Shown: positions 36,436-47,901 of the stretch, piece by piece
How the letters are laid out: the number at the start of each line of letters is the position of its first letter
Position numbering within the stretch: the stretch's first letter is position 1
Source of the DNA: Rutidosis leptorrhynchoides
Taxonomy: Eukaryota > Streptophyta > Magnoliopsida > Asterales > Asteraceae
Assembly (NCBI RefSeq): GCF_046630445.1
Contig: NC_092335.1
Span: forward strand, 627,099,501-627,163,500
DNA: 64,000 bases
Direction: 5' to 3'
Position numbers and translations under genes: made by a program
Notes under the pieces: generated by a model
What the model was told of the DNA's origin: nothing
Seen by the model: only the letters and a program-made list of their open reading frames with translations
The model's database searches: none

Positions 36436-36819
36436 TCAAGCGTGAAACACTTTCACAGTTTCAAACAATTCCTGTTCTGCCTGCTGTTGGAACATCGTCT
36501 TGAGTTCCTCGATCATGTCATATGCATTGTAGTCCATTAAGTTCTTTTGGATCTCAGAGGTCATGCTAGCAAGCATAAGACATGTCACTTCAAGTTGTTC
36601 GTTATACTGCTTAGTATAAGCATTACAAACAGTAGCATTAGCAGTTTCAGGTGGGGCTTCAGGTAAAGGATTTTCCAGATGGTGCAACTTCCTTTCAGAC
36701 TTTAAGACAATCTGAAGGTTTCGATACCAGTCAATGAAGTTGTTACCATTCACTTTTTCCTTCTCAAAGATTGACCTTATGGTCATGTTGTTTACGGATT
36801 GAATTGCGTTTGATGTCAT
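36436..36819 (-). pseudogene. gag: gag N-terminal part, element 5
   Basis: It starts MTSNAIQSVNNMTIRSIFEK and continues NNFIDWYRNLQIVLKSERK, the typical copia gag opening, then YNAYDMIEELKTMFQQQAEQ, the UBN2 core. The Met at 36819 is a convincing start: it follows the leader and matches the family's usual N-terminus. Confidence 0.9.
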
Positions 36820-38087
36820 CTACAAAATAAACAAGGTTCTTTTAGTATCTTTAATAATTATCCTTTTATAAATTAAGTACCCATGTTTTAAAAAAAAACT
36901 TATAAAACTTTTAATTTACGTAAAAGGCTAAGATCCATATTGTGCTTCCACCATCACATCAGTTGATCTGCTAGCAATGGTGGATTCAATCGGTAGGCGG
37001 CGGGCACCAATTGCATAACAAGTGCAACTCTTAGATCTTTATGGGACTCACGACATTTAGTGTCTAACACTAGTGTCATGCTGGCATGTTTAGTCCCATC
37101 CTTGCCTCGGGTTGAGGTCTCACCACTCAACTCGATTAAGTCATCCAATTGTGAAGCGTGTAAAAATTAATCTAGGTCTCACGCATAGATAATGATCACC
37201 TTGAGTTATAATTCAACTAGGTCTCACGCATAGTCAAAAAATAACGACAAGTGTTTCAACCGAATTGGACGGCACGACTTAAATTTCGCCGGGTATATTA
37301 TACAATTTTAATAATCTTTTAAAAAAAATTGTGTTACGAATATTACATGCATACAATATTTGCCTCACAAGTTAAAAACGGTTTAACTTGATTTTAATTA
37401 TGTTTTGATTTTAGTTGTCACATGGCAAATTATACACAATCACATAACATATAAAATGCAACCAAACAAAATAAAACATAATAAGTATGTGCATAGCCTC
37501 AACCGATAAAAATCCTATGCTTGGTCTCACGAGCCATTATGAGAACCAAGCGGTCAACTAAAGGAACGATCACAAAAGTAAACCTTAGAAGCTCCCACTT
37601 GCGTCAAGATCTCATGATGACCAAGTGTCCTCCTTCACCGCATCTCTCTCAGTTTTTGTCCATCGACTTTACTGCAAGTGTGTCTTGATGGCCAAATTCC
37701 GTTCACTTCAAGTCTTTAATCCCATCATGGAGGTTACATTTATTAAAAAATAAAATACAACTAATCTAGAATTGTAAATTACATAATTGGCTCAAAACGG
37801 CCTCCCAAAATAAAAGATTAAATTACATCCATAATTGGCCACAAAACAATGGCATCCATACAACCACAAACATTCAAGATCACAACACAAACACATGGTC
37901 TAGGTTTTCATCGGCTATGCACAATTAAATCATAATAATAATAACATGATCATGACAATAATTATGGCTTGCTCCATGGCACAAGATGCATGTCTTGGCT
38001 ATGGATAAAAAACATACAAATATATACACAAGCCATTTAATTAATAACAACCACGCATGAATATACTAACTGTATAAAAACATAAGA
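36820..38087 (-). other. Leader of element 5 between primer site and gag
   Basis: A long 1.27-kb leader without a convincing frame. A short motif TAGGTCTCACGCATAG is directly repeated at 37171-37186 and 37219-37234, and AAGCTCCCACTTGCGTCAAG near 37588 echoes the polypurine-tract wording beside the 3' LTR. A 64-codon frame at 36954-37148 has no recognised domain. Confidence 0.6.
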
Positions 38088-38101
38088 GGCTCTTGATACC
38101 A
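38088..38101 (-). promoter_or_regulatory. Primer binding site of element 5
   Basis: The minus strand TGGTATCAAGAGCC lies one base inside the 5' LTR edge at 38103. It is close to the methionine-tRNA-type site used by many copia elements. Confidence 0.85.
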
Positions 38102-38102
38102 C

Positions 38103-38951
38103 TGTTGATGATTTAGGGTTTTAAGAAAACAATTTTTCAATTAATTATTATCATGTACATACATATAATAACAATAACTTTAAGCGGAAGTGTATTAATT
38201 ATATTAATAACTAAATCACCAAAAAAACGGATCCATATGATTTATACGGTTAAATAAATAAATACAACAAGAGAGTTTAAAGATTATACCTTTCTTGAAG
38301 AACCGGATTGATAGAAGAGAAACTAACAATCAAAAGTATGATTGCCGATAGGGTAGTCCACACTACACTTCGATCAACGTCAAACGGATGTGCTAGTCCC
38401 GTCAAGTAATAATATAAATAATCACAAGGATTATATTTGAAACACACGTAGTACACATGTTTATCGAAAACAAATGGGTTGGTTCGATTAATCTGTCGTC
38501 AAAAAGTATTGAACTTTTATGGGATTTTTCATACTACAAACCAAAGACCTTGTTTTTTTTTGTTTCAAAAAAAACCCACAAAACTTTTGTGGGGCTGAGG
38601 GTTTTTTAATTCGCACACCCCCAAAAACAGAATAATATGGATATTTTATACTATATGCAAAAGTAAACCAAGTCGGTGACCATGTTCAGTAGGTTTGTAA
38701 ACGAAATCAAAATCTTTTTTTTGAAAGTGTATCCAAAACATATATATAAATAAACTTGTGGACTACGTAATAGAATTATTTGATTAATTTAATTCATTAA
38801 TTAATTAAATAATTAATTATATCTATTACTTAAATAATATATATTACATATATATTATAATTGACGTCTAGGTGTATATGTGTGTGACCCCGAAGGCTTA
38901 AATGAATTCAGCCATATAGTTATGTGTTGTACCTTGCGCATAAATCCTACA
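38103..38951 (-). repeat. 5' LTR of element 5
   Basis: 849 bp, partner of 31153-31998, with TGTTGATGATTTAGGG at its inner edge. The same 19-bp palindrome is at 38575-38593. A 6-base length difference from the other copy is near 38660. Confidence 0.95.
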
Positions 38952-38956
38952 TTGTG

Positions 38957-39394
38957 TGCAGTGCACAATACTTTGTGCGCGACGCGCACAATCACATGAG
39001 CGGGGCCCAATCAAGGTCGTCAAACACCAAGACTAAGAAGCCTACATAAGAAAAGAAAAGAAAAAAAAGCTAACTGCCCTAATTTAGGAGCAAACAAAAC
39101 GACGCAAACCACCAACAACATACCACTAATCGCAATCCTAAATACAGAAGAAAAAAAATATAAATCAAGCGACACGTTATAAAAATTAGACAATAATAAC
39201 TGGAGCAAGAACAAACAAGAAAGAAATAAGAAAAGATCCTGAATCACTCAAAGTCTTGTTTAGTTGACCAGATAATGCATTAACCCCAAAATGGAATAAC
39301 CTACTCATTGTAATTTAGACCAAACTTGGTCAAATTATATACACCGGGCCGGATTTGGTCAAAGTACATAAAATTGCACTTCTTTTAGTGCAAA
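38957..39394. other. Spacer right of element 5
   Basis: The first bases are GC-rich and repetitive (GTGCAGTGCACAAT, GTGCGCGACGCGCAC). Otherwise nothing is recognised. A minus-strand 75-codon frame rich in Leu and Phe looks random. Confidence 0.45.
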
Positions 39395-40074
39395 CTAGTT
39401 TTCGAACCCTCGCTTCGCGTCGGGGGTTCGGTTTTCAGTGTATTTTATTGCGTTTAGTTTGTAAAATTATTTCTTGGCTAACGATGATGTCGTTGAAGCG
39501 CAACTCGAGTCGAACTAAAAGGTATAACCCGTGAAAGATTTAAATGTTATTTTAAATTAACAATATATGTGCATCTCCGCGTTTCGCTATGGAATTGTCG
39601 ACTTTTAAAAATTTAACGCAAAATAAACGTGTATGAAAAGTACCTCAAATATTTAGCGTTTTTTAAAAAGAATCCGTTTTGCGTATAGTTAGTGACATTG
39701 TGTTCGTAAAATTATTTCGAGTTTAACGATGATGCCGGAAAAATTTAACTCGTTCTGAGCGAGAAGATATGACATGTTGAATATTTGGGTGGAGTTTATT
39801 TAAGATTTTTTATGAAAATGTTGATTTGGCACTTTACCCCCCTGTTTGGGGGGCCGGTTTTAATGTTTGAACAAAGTGTGGGGGGGTTTTTGGCAAAGTG
39901 GAAGTTAAAAAAAAACAGCGAAATGACGAAAATATCTCTGGTACTATTTACCTTTTTTGTCTAATAGTTAATATGGTAATTTCGAAATTCTATAGAATAT
40001 ATACGAGTGAGATCTAGTGGAAATATTGTAGTTCATAACATATTATCATGGCCGTCTCATTATTAGTATATAAG
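39395..40074 (-). mobile_element. Non-autonomous Helitron-like element E
   Basis: On the minus strand the 3' end is a hairpin (39402-39430, CGAACCC...GGGTTCG around CGACGCGAAGCG) followed by a short spacer and CTAG with T next to it, the Helitron 3' hallmark. The other end, on the minus strand, reads CTTATATACTAATAATG near 40074, like the starts of Helitrons C and D. An internal block at 39645-39735 (AAATATTTAGCGTTTTTTAA ... AAAATTATTTCGAGTTT) is the reverse complement of a block in the elements at 45.6, 46.4 and 47.4 kb. No Rep/helicase gene. Confidence 0.6.
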
Positions 40075-41265
40075 GCTTTGTGGTTCATCGTTTTGTCGTT
40101 TTCACGTGAAATTTGAAATTATCGCATGTTTCGAGATACTTGGACGATTGGTATTCCACTTCCTCATTTCTCTTTATCGTAGTATGATGGTTTCCGTTAC
40201 CGATTCATCGTCGGAGTTTTCTTCTTCGACTAAACAATCATTTGTAGACCATTCACTGTCGTCATCCAAGTCAAGTTCCACCATATCTCGCAGTTCTTAT
40301 GAGATTCTAACACATATGATGGTTCCACCATAGCAAAAATAAATGATAAATCTATAAATATAAATTTAAAATTTTATTATAGATAAATATAATATTTATA
40401 ATATAAATAAATAAATATAAATAATTAACTAATAAAAAAACAAAATAAATCAAGACGTATAAAAAAACCATACCTACTTATTCATCAAATAAACAAAGGA
40501 ACTGTGATGAAGGTTGTGAGGTAATATAAATATTCCATTATAATTATAAAGTTATTCTTCAACAAATCACTATCAATTGTTCGTAATATCAAACAAAATA
40601 CAAAACCCTACAAAAATCCCAAATAAAAAAGAAAGAAGATGTAAAAATAATTAAAAGAAGCAAAGATTGAGGTGTTACAGTGGTGTCGCCGTTGCCACCA
40701 TTGCTGTCGTTGCCTTCGTTGCCATCGTTGCCGCCGGTGACCGGTCTGGCGGTAATTGTGACTATCCGATCCGAGAGATGGTGAAGATGGTGATGTTTGA
40801 TGGAGATGACTGAGCATGAAACTGACGATGTCTGTAAGGGTATTTGTGTTTTTTGTAGATTCAAGGATGCTTGGAATTAAATTCCATCAGACTTCTAATG
40901 GAATGAAGATTATGTAACTAAAGGAAAATTCACATTACGTAGAATTGAATTCTTTCAACTTTTTGCAGCCAAACACGATTTTTACTGGAATTTGATTCCA
41001 ATTCCGACTGGATTCCTCTCAAATCAGTGAACCAAACAGACTATTATGTTTTGAAAAATTTACTTCCTCGTAACTTACTGTCTCATTTGTCTTTTCAAAA
41101 TCATTCTCCTTCAAATTCAACTTTGACTTTCAATTGTTTTGTTTGTGTTATAAAATACTTCATAAAAGTTATAACAATGAAAAAATACATTTAAAACTCA
41201 TTTTATTCATATAATTTTCATGAATTCATATAATTTTTATTTTTATTCAAATCTCTACCTTTTAC
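40075..41265. other. Spacer between Helitron E and the transcript-like region
   Basis: No recognised gene. A plus-strand 75-codon Ser-rich frame (40106-40333) and minus-strand frames near 40600-40860 lack domains. The stretch 40860-41040 has GGAATT/AATTCC-rich words and GAACCAAACA, typical of MITE debris. At 41055-41110 an ACTTCCTCGTAACTTACTGT-like start with CATTTGTCTTTT resembles one end of a mariner-type MITE. Confidence 0.35.
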
Positions 41266-41269
41266 AAAG

Positions 41270-41450
41270 CGTGAGGTTACTGCCACGTGTCACCTCGGTA
41301 ATCTCCCTAATCCTCATTATCCACATGTAATTTTCGTATTAGCTGCTTCTAATTTACCACAAAATGACAAGTGTCCCAACAAAACATCCTATCCTATTAA
41401 CCTATATTTTACAATAAAAAAAATTAAAAACGTATTCAAAACCCTCCGTC
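41270..41450 (+). promoter_or_regulatory. Promoter-like region with a perfect G-box
   Basis: GCCACGTGTCACC at 41282-41294 contains the G-box CACGTG in the strong ABRE context used by plant bZIP and bHLH factors. It lies about 165 bases upstream of a CT-rich, leader-like stretch (CAGTTCACTCTCTCTTC). An AT-rich TATA candidate (CCTATATTTTAC) lies between. This is sequence resemblance only. Confidence 0.35.
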
Positions 41451-44400
41451 GTCGCTCAGTTCACTCTCTCTTCAAAATTCTAACCACTACACCATTTACA
41501 CCGGCGATTATGGCTTCCGGCGCCTGTAATTAACCTCGCCGCCACAGCAAATTTAATCGCTACAACGTTACTCACAGAACGATACCAATTTCGTATAATA
41601 TTGCCGGTGTAAATAAACTCTCGGAACGTTTTCCGGTTGTATTAGGGTTCGAGGCGTTAAAACTCCAACCGTCGGCATCAGTTTCGTCGCCTATGTAACC
41701 AGCGTCGCATCCATCTCCGCCGTCACAATCAAGAATTGGTAACGATCCTGTAATTTTTATGCTAATAATATAAAAACTTCTTGATTGCATATTTGGTTAT
41801 TTATATAGTGTTGGTTGTGTATCGTTATTGTATTGATTTCTAACTACTATTGTTCATATATATGTATATAGATTAAACTATCTAATTTTAGTGTTTATAT
41901 ATTTATAATTGTTGTTGAGTTCTTTGAAAAATGTTTGTACTTATCGTACTTAATTCTGAATTGTAACAGAAATATTAATAATTTAGTGTTTATATATTAA
42001 TCAATCTATATCTGATTTTAATTTATTTCGTATTTTGATGTTACCTCGGTATATGTAGGTAGCAATCATTTGTTCTGTTTCATCTTTCGTTGTTATCTTT
42101 TATTTGTTCATTCATTTTGATTTCATTAATTGATTGTTCGTTGCATAACGCATATGGTGTATTGGGTTGCAATGCAGATGGTGTTATTAGTTGTAATGAT
42201 GAAGTAAAGGATACTATGTAAAACCAGGTCAGTCATATAAACTTACCCTCCTATTTTTTTATACTTACCATGGGTACAAGATTCAAACTTAGGTCACTAA
42301 CAATAGAAGTTTTGAGTTCTTGACTGTCAGTTACAATGAAATCAGTTAACTTAGTTTGTATACTTAAAACTATCTTTTGAGTTGTCCCTGCAATTAAATA
42401 GTGGATAGTCTCTTCCTAATATTGTACTTTTTGATGTTGTACCTTACCAATCAAGACCCTTGAATCTCCTTGGTATGTATCCATATCCAAGTTACTGCTA
42501 ATTTTACTGTTACAGAACTATAATGAAAGATATAAGTTGTTTTATTGTTGAATACATGAATTGCAGCTAACATGTCGTACTTTTGGGTCTGTGAGAACAA
42601 TGGATGCTAAAAAAGGGTTTTGGAACTCAACAGGTGATGCATGTGGCATATGCTCAGACTCTATGTTTATTGGGTGTTCAGCTGTTATGCCCATCATGCT
42701 GGTAGAAAGTATGTGAATGTTCAACTTCGGTTAATGCCTTAATGGTATGCCTATCAATCTGTATTTATAATTAGGTGATAATTTTGAAACATTTTTTGAA
42801 GTGAGCCGCTTTTGGACAGTATGTCTCAAAATTTAAATACATTCCCAACTCTTAAGGAATGACACATTATACTTCATGTTGCATTATATAAATAGTCTAC
42901 TGCTGATATCTAAGACTTTGATTTGTTGGAACAAATGCATGTACATGCTAATTGTTTTGGATAGCGGTGACTGGTTCTGTTGACTGGCTTTGGTTCGTCC
43001 CGAGGAGTTTTGTTGCCGTCTTTAGACATAGCAGCCTATCCGTAGCTATAGTCCCCTGACATGGTAGCGTCTCCTTTTGAATCGAGTGAAGTGATTCTAT
43101 GATGCTTTTCACCGATCCAGTATGAGGTAAAACTGAATTTGTATGTTGGCGGGGTCACCTACAATTGTGCAAATTGATACCCCGTTAATTAATTAACATC
43201 CATACATCTGAGCTCCTTTTTTTGTCGCTAAATATGGAATATTACTCTTTATATCACGTCGCACTTGCCACTATTTTACTTTTTTACTTTGTCCCATGGC
43301 TATGACGATTAAAATTTAGGAACTAAGTCAATGAAGGAGGAAACATGATGTCCTATCTTGGCATGGAAACTTGCAAGTTGCAACAAGTGCGAAGCATGTA
43401 TTCTTCCCTAGCTATATACATATGTCTGAGCCTAATTTTTGTTTTAAATCTCTTATTAAATTCATGTTTCTACAATGAGTTATGATCTGCTACTTAATGT
43501 AACTGAGTGTCCTGCCCATTATCGATCTTTCATGATGGTATGTTGTTCATTTTATGGTCATCCCTTTTTTAGTTTATATTGTATAATTGTAATGCATACT
43601 AACGATGTTGATTTGAGGGTCCAAAATCAAATCCAAATATTGAGGTTTCTTCAGGTACGTTGATTTCAGGATATGCTGCCGAATACTGACCACATAGGCA
43701 ACGTTTGTTTCGAGTTGATAACTAGCAGGGGATACACACTTGGTACATATTTTATACAAACGTTCGTAATACTGGAAACATTTTGGTCCCATGCTCGACA
43801 CAAGGTTGAAGAGTGTCTGTTTGTATGTGTTCTAAGGTTAGTAATTCACTTCTTCACTTTTGTTTCATGCCACAAAGTGATTATTCTTACTGTACAAAAG
43901 GTTGTGAACACTTTGGTAAACTGATTAGAGGGATGGTATGATGTTAATTTTCAGTCTATGTGAATTTTCCAGATTGTATTTAGAGTTTACGCTGGCTATA
44001 TTGGGTCAATAGGTATGGGTTAAAGTTGCTACCTAAAGGCTACATGGGTCAGAATTTCTACATTAAAGCTTATGGGTCAATGAAGATACGAGTGAGGTTA
44101 GAATTTGCTGGATCATTTTTGTTGATTTATACGGAGGTTGCTCAAAAGAATTGTGGTAAAGGCTTTACTAGGCCAAACAATTAAATGTCAAGATGGAGCA
44201 TCTGAATCAAATGGAGGTAACTTGATATTTAGTAAAAGGGTAGATTTGCATTCAAGTACATGTCAGCTATGCCCTGGCTCTGTAAATACTACAGTTACAC
44301 GAATGAGCAACCATTCAAATAATATTGCAGATAACTCATATGATTTTGTTCGAATCAATGATATGCATTTTGTAGAAGATAAGCATTAATAAACTGTGTG

Positions 44401-44748
44401 CTTATTATAAATATATAAGTTGCCCCACTATGTCAAATGTTGCATGTTTAAGACACTGTATGTATATTGATAGTTATAATTCTGTTTGCGTTTTCTTTTT
44501 CCAGACTATATGCAAAGTGCTATTTAAATTTCAAATTTGCATTTGCTGTTTTTTCTTCTTTGTGGTAACGTATATTGTTCTTATTATCGTCTTCAATTAC
44601 TTATCTACTGACATGTACTATTTTCTAATTTGTGTTCATTATGTGTTGTGGCATGCTAGCTATGTTGTTGCACGTTTGTTTGTTATCTATATTTTTATAT
44701 CGTTTGTTTTCGACTGATAGTCTAAAATAATAGGATGTCGATATTTCA

Positions 44749-44750
<2 letters not shown>
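41450..44750 (+). other. Transcript-like region, possible long non-coding RNA or decayed host gene
   Basis: It starts with a CT-rich leader and an ATG at 41510 in a good context (MASGACN, seven codons then a stop). GC content is locally higher to 41740 (TCGTCGCC, CTCCGCCGTC), as in plant first exons. Plausible splice borders follow: TTGGTAACG near 41740, TGCAG before 42178 with CCAGGTCAGT near 42230, TTGCAG before 42566 with CAACAGGTGATG near 42632, and CTTCAGGTACG near 43655 with CTAAGGTTAGT near 43837. No long frame or known domain results. It ends shortly before a 37-base poly(A) run. It could be a non-coding RNA gene, a pseudogene, or host sequence carried by the Helitron ending at 45117. 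Confidence 0.3.

Positions 44751-44786
<36 letters not shown>
44750..44786. repeat. Poly(A) run of 37 bases
   Basis: An uninterrupted A tract downstream of the transcript-like region. It could be a microsatellite or the tail of a retroposed copy. I could not find a target duplication. Confidence 0.85.
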
Positions 44787-44788
<2 letters not shown>

Positions 44789-45079
44789 AATACTCATTCT
44801 GTTCTATACTTTGGCACATAGAAGAACATATGCATATCTAATAAACAATCGAGTATATAACTATACATACTTCGTTTCAATAAGTGAAGTGAGCAATATT
44901 TGTAGCAACATGTAGCAAGTACGTCGAAATTAGTAACCTTAATTCATGTATTATTTTTTTTTGTGTAAAGCGAAAAAACATAACCATATTATGTTTATTT
45001 AATTCACAAAAATACTTGTGATACTCTGATTAACATACCGTTAATTGATATAACATATACGTTTTCAGTTTGTTTGATT

Positions 45080-45117
45080 AAGAGTCGCCGTGCAACGCAC
45101 GGGCTCTTAAAGGCTAG
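45080..45117 (+). mobile_element. Helitron-like 3' terminus (element A)
   Basis: Hairpin 45080-45108 (AAGAGTCGCCGTGC, loop, GCACGGGCTCTT), a five-base spacer, then CTAG followed by T. This is a textbook Helitron 3' end. Its 5' end was not located; the element extends left and might include part of the transcript-like region. Confidence 0.65.
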
Positions 45118-45120
45118 TAT

Positions 45121-45215
45121 TATAACAAACAAATAAAAATATTTAAAGTCAAAGTTAATAAAGAAATATCTCAAAAGTCAAACCGTGACAATTTTATTTG
45201 AGACAGAAGAAGTAA
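45121..45215 (-). mobile_element. Mariner-type MITE fragment
   Basis: The minus strand reads ACTTCTTCTGTCTCAAATAAAA, then TTTGACTTTTGAGATATTTC and TTAACTTTGACTTTAAATA, the familiar one-sided wording of plant Stowaway/mariner-derived MITEs. Only one end is seen. Confidence 0.4.
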
Positions 45216-45352
45216 CATAATATATATATATAAAAAGATTATATGTTAATTAAAATGCAATTAATGCAAATAACATGTGTCATTAATTTTTAAAAATTAT
45301 TTTGTATACGTAATTCAGTTAAAATAAATTTCTTGCGCGTATTAATCCATTT

Positions 45353-46183
45353 CAATATATACTAATACTTACCAAATACCAAATATTTGGTCGATTAAAT
45401 TTGATGGACAAGTCGTTTTTGCTAGGGGAAATTAGGGTCTAAATATTTCAATTTAAAGGATCAAAGTTGTAACATTTTATAGGCATGAAGTGAAATTTTA
45501 GGGGGCTAAATGTAACTTCTCAATTTAATTTAATAACCAATAAATAAGCTCACCCAATTTATTGACGGAAATATCTTTCTTTTCGTCGCAAGTTAGATTT
45601 CTCCGTTGTCGCAGTTCAACTCGAAATAATTTTACGAATAAAACGCAACCAATTATATTCGAACTGGAGCTTTTTTAAAAAGAAAATATTTTTGAATAAA
45701 TTACATATATATTGAGTTGAAGTCCTCCTAAACTTATTTTTCCTTTTAGTTTGCAATATTTTTTCTCAGTTCCCGCTCAATATTAATTTAATAAAAGACG
45801 TTAGGATGTTTCATTGCAACGCGCGAGCCATTGGTTTATTTGTTTCTGTTGAAGAGAGTTAAAGAAAACACTATAATCCATCATGATGTCAGCATTTATT
45901 TTTGATAAAAAAAAAAAGATAAAGAATCAACAAAAAAAATGTTACTTTCAAGAAATTGAAGATGTACAACATTATATATGTATATAATAAATAATAAACG
46001 ATAGACTGGGTAACATAAGTCATGTCTATACGCATAGCTATTTTGCGGACTTATGTTGATAATATTAGTTACGCAAATATACGTAGACATTATGTACATA
46101 AATATCGCCTGATAATACAAATAGGTACCAAGCAATGTAAATCTAAATGCAACCGTCGAACGCGCGGTCCGAATTCTTTCTAG
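45353..46183 (+). mobile_element. Helitron-like element(s) B
   Basis: A start-like TCAATATATACTAATAC lies at 45353. A family block AACTCGAAATAATTTTACGA is at 45618-45640. A hairpin-like GCAACGCGCGAGCC near 45820 and a second GC-rich hairpin with CTAG then T at 46150-46183 may mark the 3' ends of two fused or nested copies. Boundaries are uncertain. Confidence 0.4.
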
Positions 46184-46769
46184 TTACATACTAAAACACA
46201 TGAGCTTTTTGGTCGTTTTGAATATCCCATCCTTTACAAACGCACCTCAACAAAGTTACAAAACTCCCCCTAACAATATTACGTGTGTCAATTTTGCATG
46301 GGTAAAAAATGTAAAATTATTATTTTATATAAAAAAATTTAACAAACTCAACCCAAATTTTTAATGGGCCGTATTTTTCCGCTCGATGCGAGTTAAATTT
46401 CTTCGACGCCACCGTTCAACTCAAAATAATTTCACGATCACAACGCAACTAACTACATGCAAAACGGACGTTTTTTAAAAAACGCTAAATATTTCGGGCT
46501 ATCTTTCATACATTATACACGTACAATAAATAACTCAAACTAACTATATCATATCGATGGTTCCGTTTATCTTTTTACGCGATTTTACAGCCGTTAAAAA
46601 CGCGCATGACATTAGGTATACTAGGTGCTACCCACGTGTATCCAAACACACCCGCAGCAACGCGTTTTTAATTCTGTAAATACATAGCGCTACGTTAAAT
46701 ATCCTACGTTAAATATGAGTATGTAACCCGAAAGGCCCAACCGCATCGCGCGGGCCGATTCGGAACTAG
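46184..46769 (+). mobile_element. Non-autonomous Helitron-like element C
   Basis: It starts TTACATACTAAAACACATGAG directly after the CTAG end of element B and ends CGCGCGGGCCGATTCGGAACTAG, with T following. A GC-rich hairpin (about 46737-46755) precedes the end. The family block CAACTCAAAATAATTTCACG ... AAACGCTAAATATTT is at 46415-46492. B and C lie head to tail without spacer. No coding capacity. Confidence 0.6.
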
Positions 46770-47080
46770 TTAACTACAAATGGTGATATTATAAGAACAA
46801 TACAAAGACATAAAATGAATATTAACATTGTTAATATACTCGTAACACGATAGAAAAACTCAACAAACTTTGGGTAAAGTCAAAAGTGCGAATTAATTAA
46901 CTACTTTACATAGATAGTATTAGTTTCTAAGTCAAAGAAACAGGTGCCCTAAATTCCTACAAAGATACTCAAGACCTTAATAGTACTTATGAATTGGTCT
47001 TAGACTCGTGTTCTTTAGTTCGTTACGTTACCATATTAATTTTAAAAGTTATATTATTTGACTATGAAAAGACATTATTA
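46770..47080. other. Spacer between Helitrons C and D
   Basis: AT-rich, nothing recognised. Confidence 0.5.
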
Positions 47081-47837
47081 ACCCTTATATACTAAAAGGT
47101 ATAGGAATAACCCTTATATACTAAAAGGCATAGGAAATGCCGTCAGTTCAGTAATACCGGATTGTCGTTTCGAGTTTGCGTTCACATTACAAACGGTCCT
47201 TCAACTTCGGCTATATTTACACAACGATCCCTCAAATTTACACTTTTTCAGGGGTAAAAAATGTAAATATATAATTTTATTAAAATAAAAGAAACTAATT
47301 CCACCCGAGTTTATAATGGGTCATATCTTCTCGCTCGGTGCGATTTAAATTTTTTCCGAGACCACTGTTCAACTCGAAAAATTCTTACGAACCCAACGGG
47401 ACTAACTATACGCGAAACGGACACTTCTCAAAAAAACGCTAAACACAACGACAGCCCGTATCTTCCCGCTCGCCACGAGTTAAATTTTTTCGACGGCAGT
47501 GCCAGACTCGAAATAATTTTATGAACAAAACGAAACTAACCACGTTCGAAACGGACACTTTGTAAAAAGAGCTAAGCACAACGACAACCCGTATCTTTCT
47601 GTTCTCCGCGAGTTAAATTTTTCCGACAACACCGTTACACTCGAAAAAATTTATTGAACAAAACAAAACTAACTACGTTTGAAACGGATACTTTTTAAAA
47701 GACGCTTAACACAACGACATCTAAAACAGTGCTTAATACATGGATCGTGTTCCCCTCTGTAAATACACTACGCTACGTTAAATATGAATACGCAGGCCGA
47801 AAGCCCCCGCCGCAACGCGCGGGCCGGTCCGGACTAG
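47081..47837 (+). mobile_element. Non-autonomous Helitron-like element D
   Basis: It ends with a GC-rich hairpin (CCCGCCGCAACGCGCGGG, 47808-47823), GGTCCGG and CTAG at 47834-47837, then T. The start motif ACCCTTATATACTAAAAGG is present twice, 29 bases apart (47081 and 47110), suggesting two stacked 5' ends. Inside are three tandem copies of the family block. No Rep/helicase gene. Confidence 0.65.
47328..47725 (+). repeat. Tandem repeat of about 130 bp inside Helitron D
   Basis: Three imperfect copies starting near 47328, 47458 and 47591. Each runs CGTATCTTCCCGCTCG-like, GAGTTAAATTTTTTCGAC-like, CACTCGAAATAATTTTA-like, ACGAAACGGACACTT-like, AAAAACGCTAAACACAACGACA-like. Elements B, C and E hold single copies. 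Confidence 0.75.
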
Positions 47838-47901
47838 TTATTACAATTTTCCACCTATAAAGGTTCAAAATAATTATATTTGAAAAAATTATATTTGTAC
47901 A

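Larger units (their letters stand above)
31153..38951 (-). mobile_element. Element 5: Ty1/copia retrotransposon, both LTRs, young
   Basis: It spans 7.8 kb and is flanked by a perfect target duplication TTGTG (31148-31152 and 38952-38956). Minus-strand order: 5' LTR (38103-38951), primer site, a 1.27-kb leader, gag, zinc knuckle, protease, integrase, reverse transcriptase, RNase H, 3' untranslated part, 3' LTR (31153-31998). Integrase before reverse transcriptase defines Ty1/copia. The LTRs differ at roughly 1 per 100 bases by eye, suggesting less than about half a million years. It is structurally complete but broken, with a few breaks. Lineage within copia not assigned. Confidence 0.95.

Noticed and set aside
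40589-40864. Gly/Asn-rich minus-strand frame
   Set aside because: The GGN repeat arises from a short GTTGCC-type DNA repeat; no domain.
43574-44717. Several open frames of 60-95 codons inside the transcript-like region
   Set aside because: None shows a known domain, and they overlap on both strands; I kept only the region-level call.
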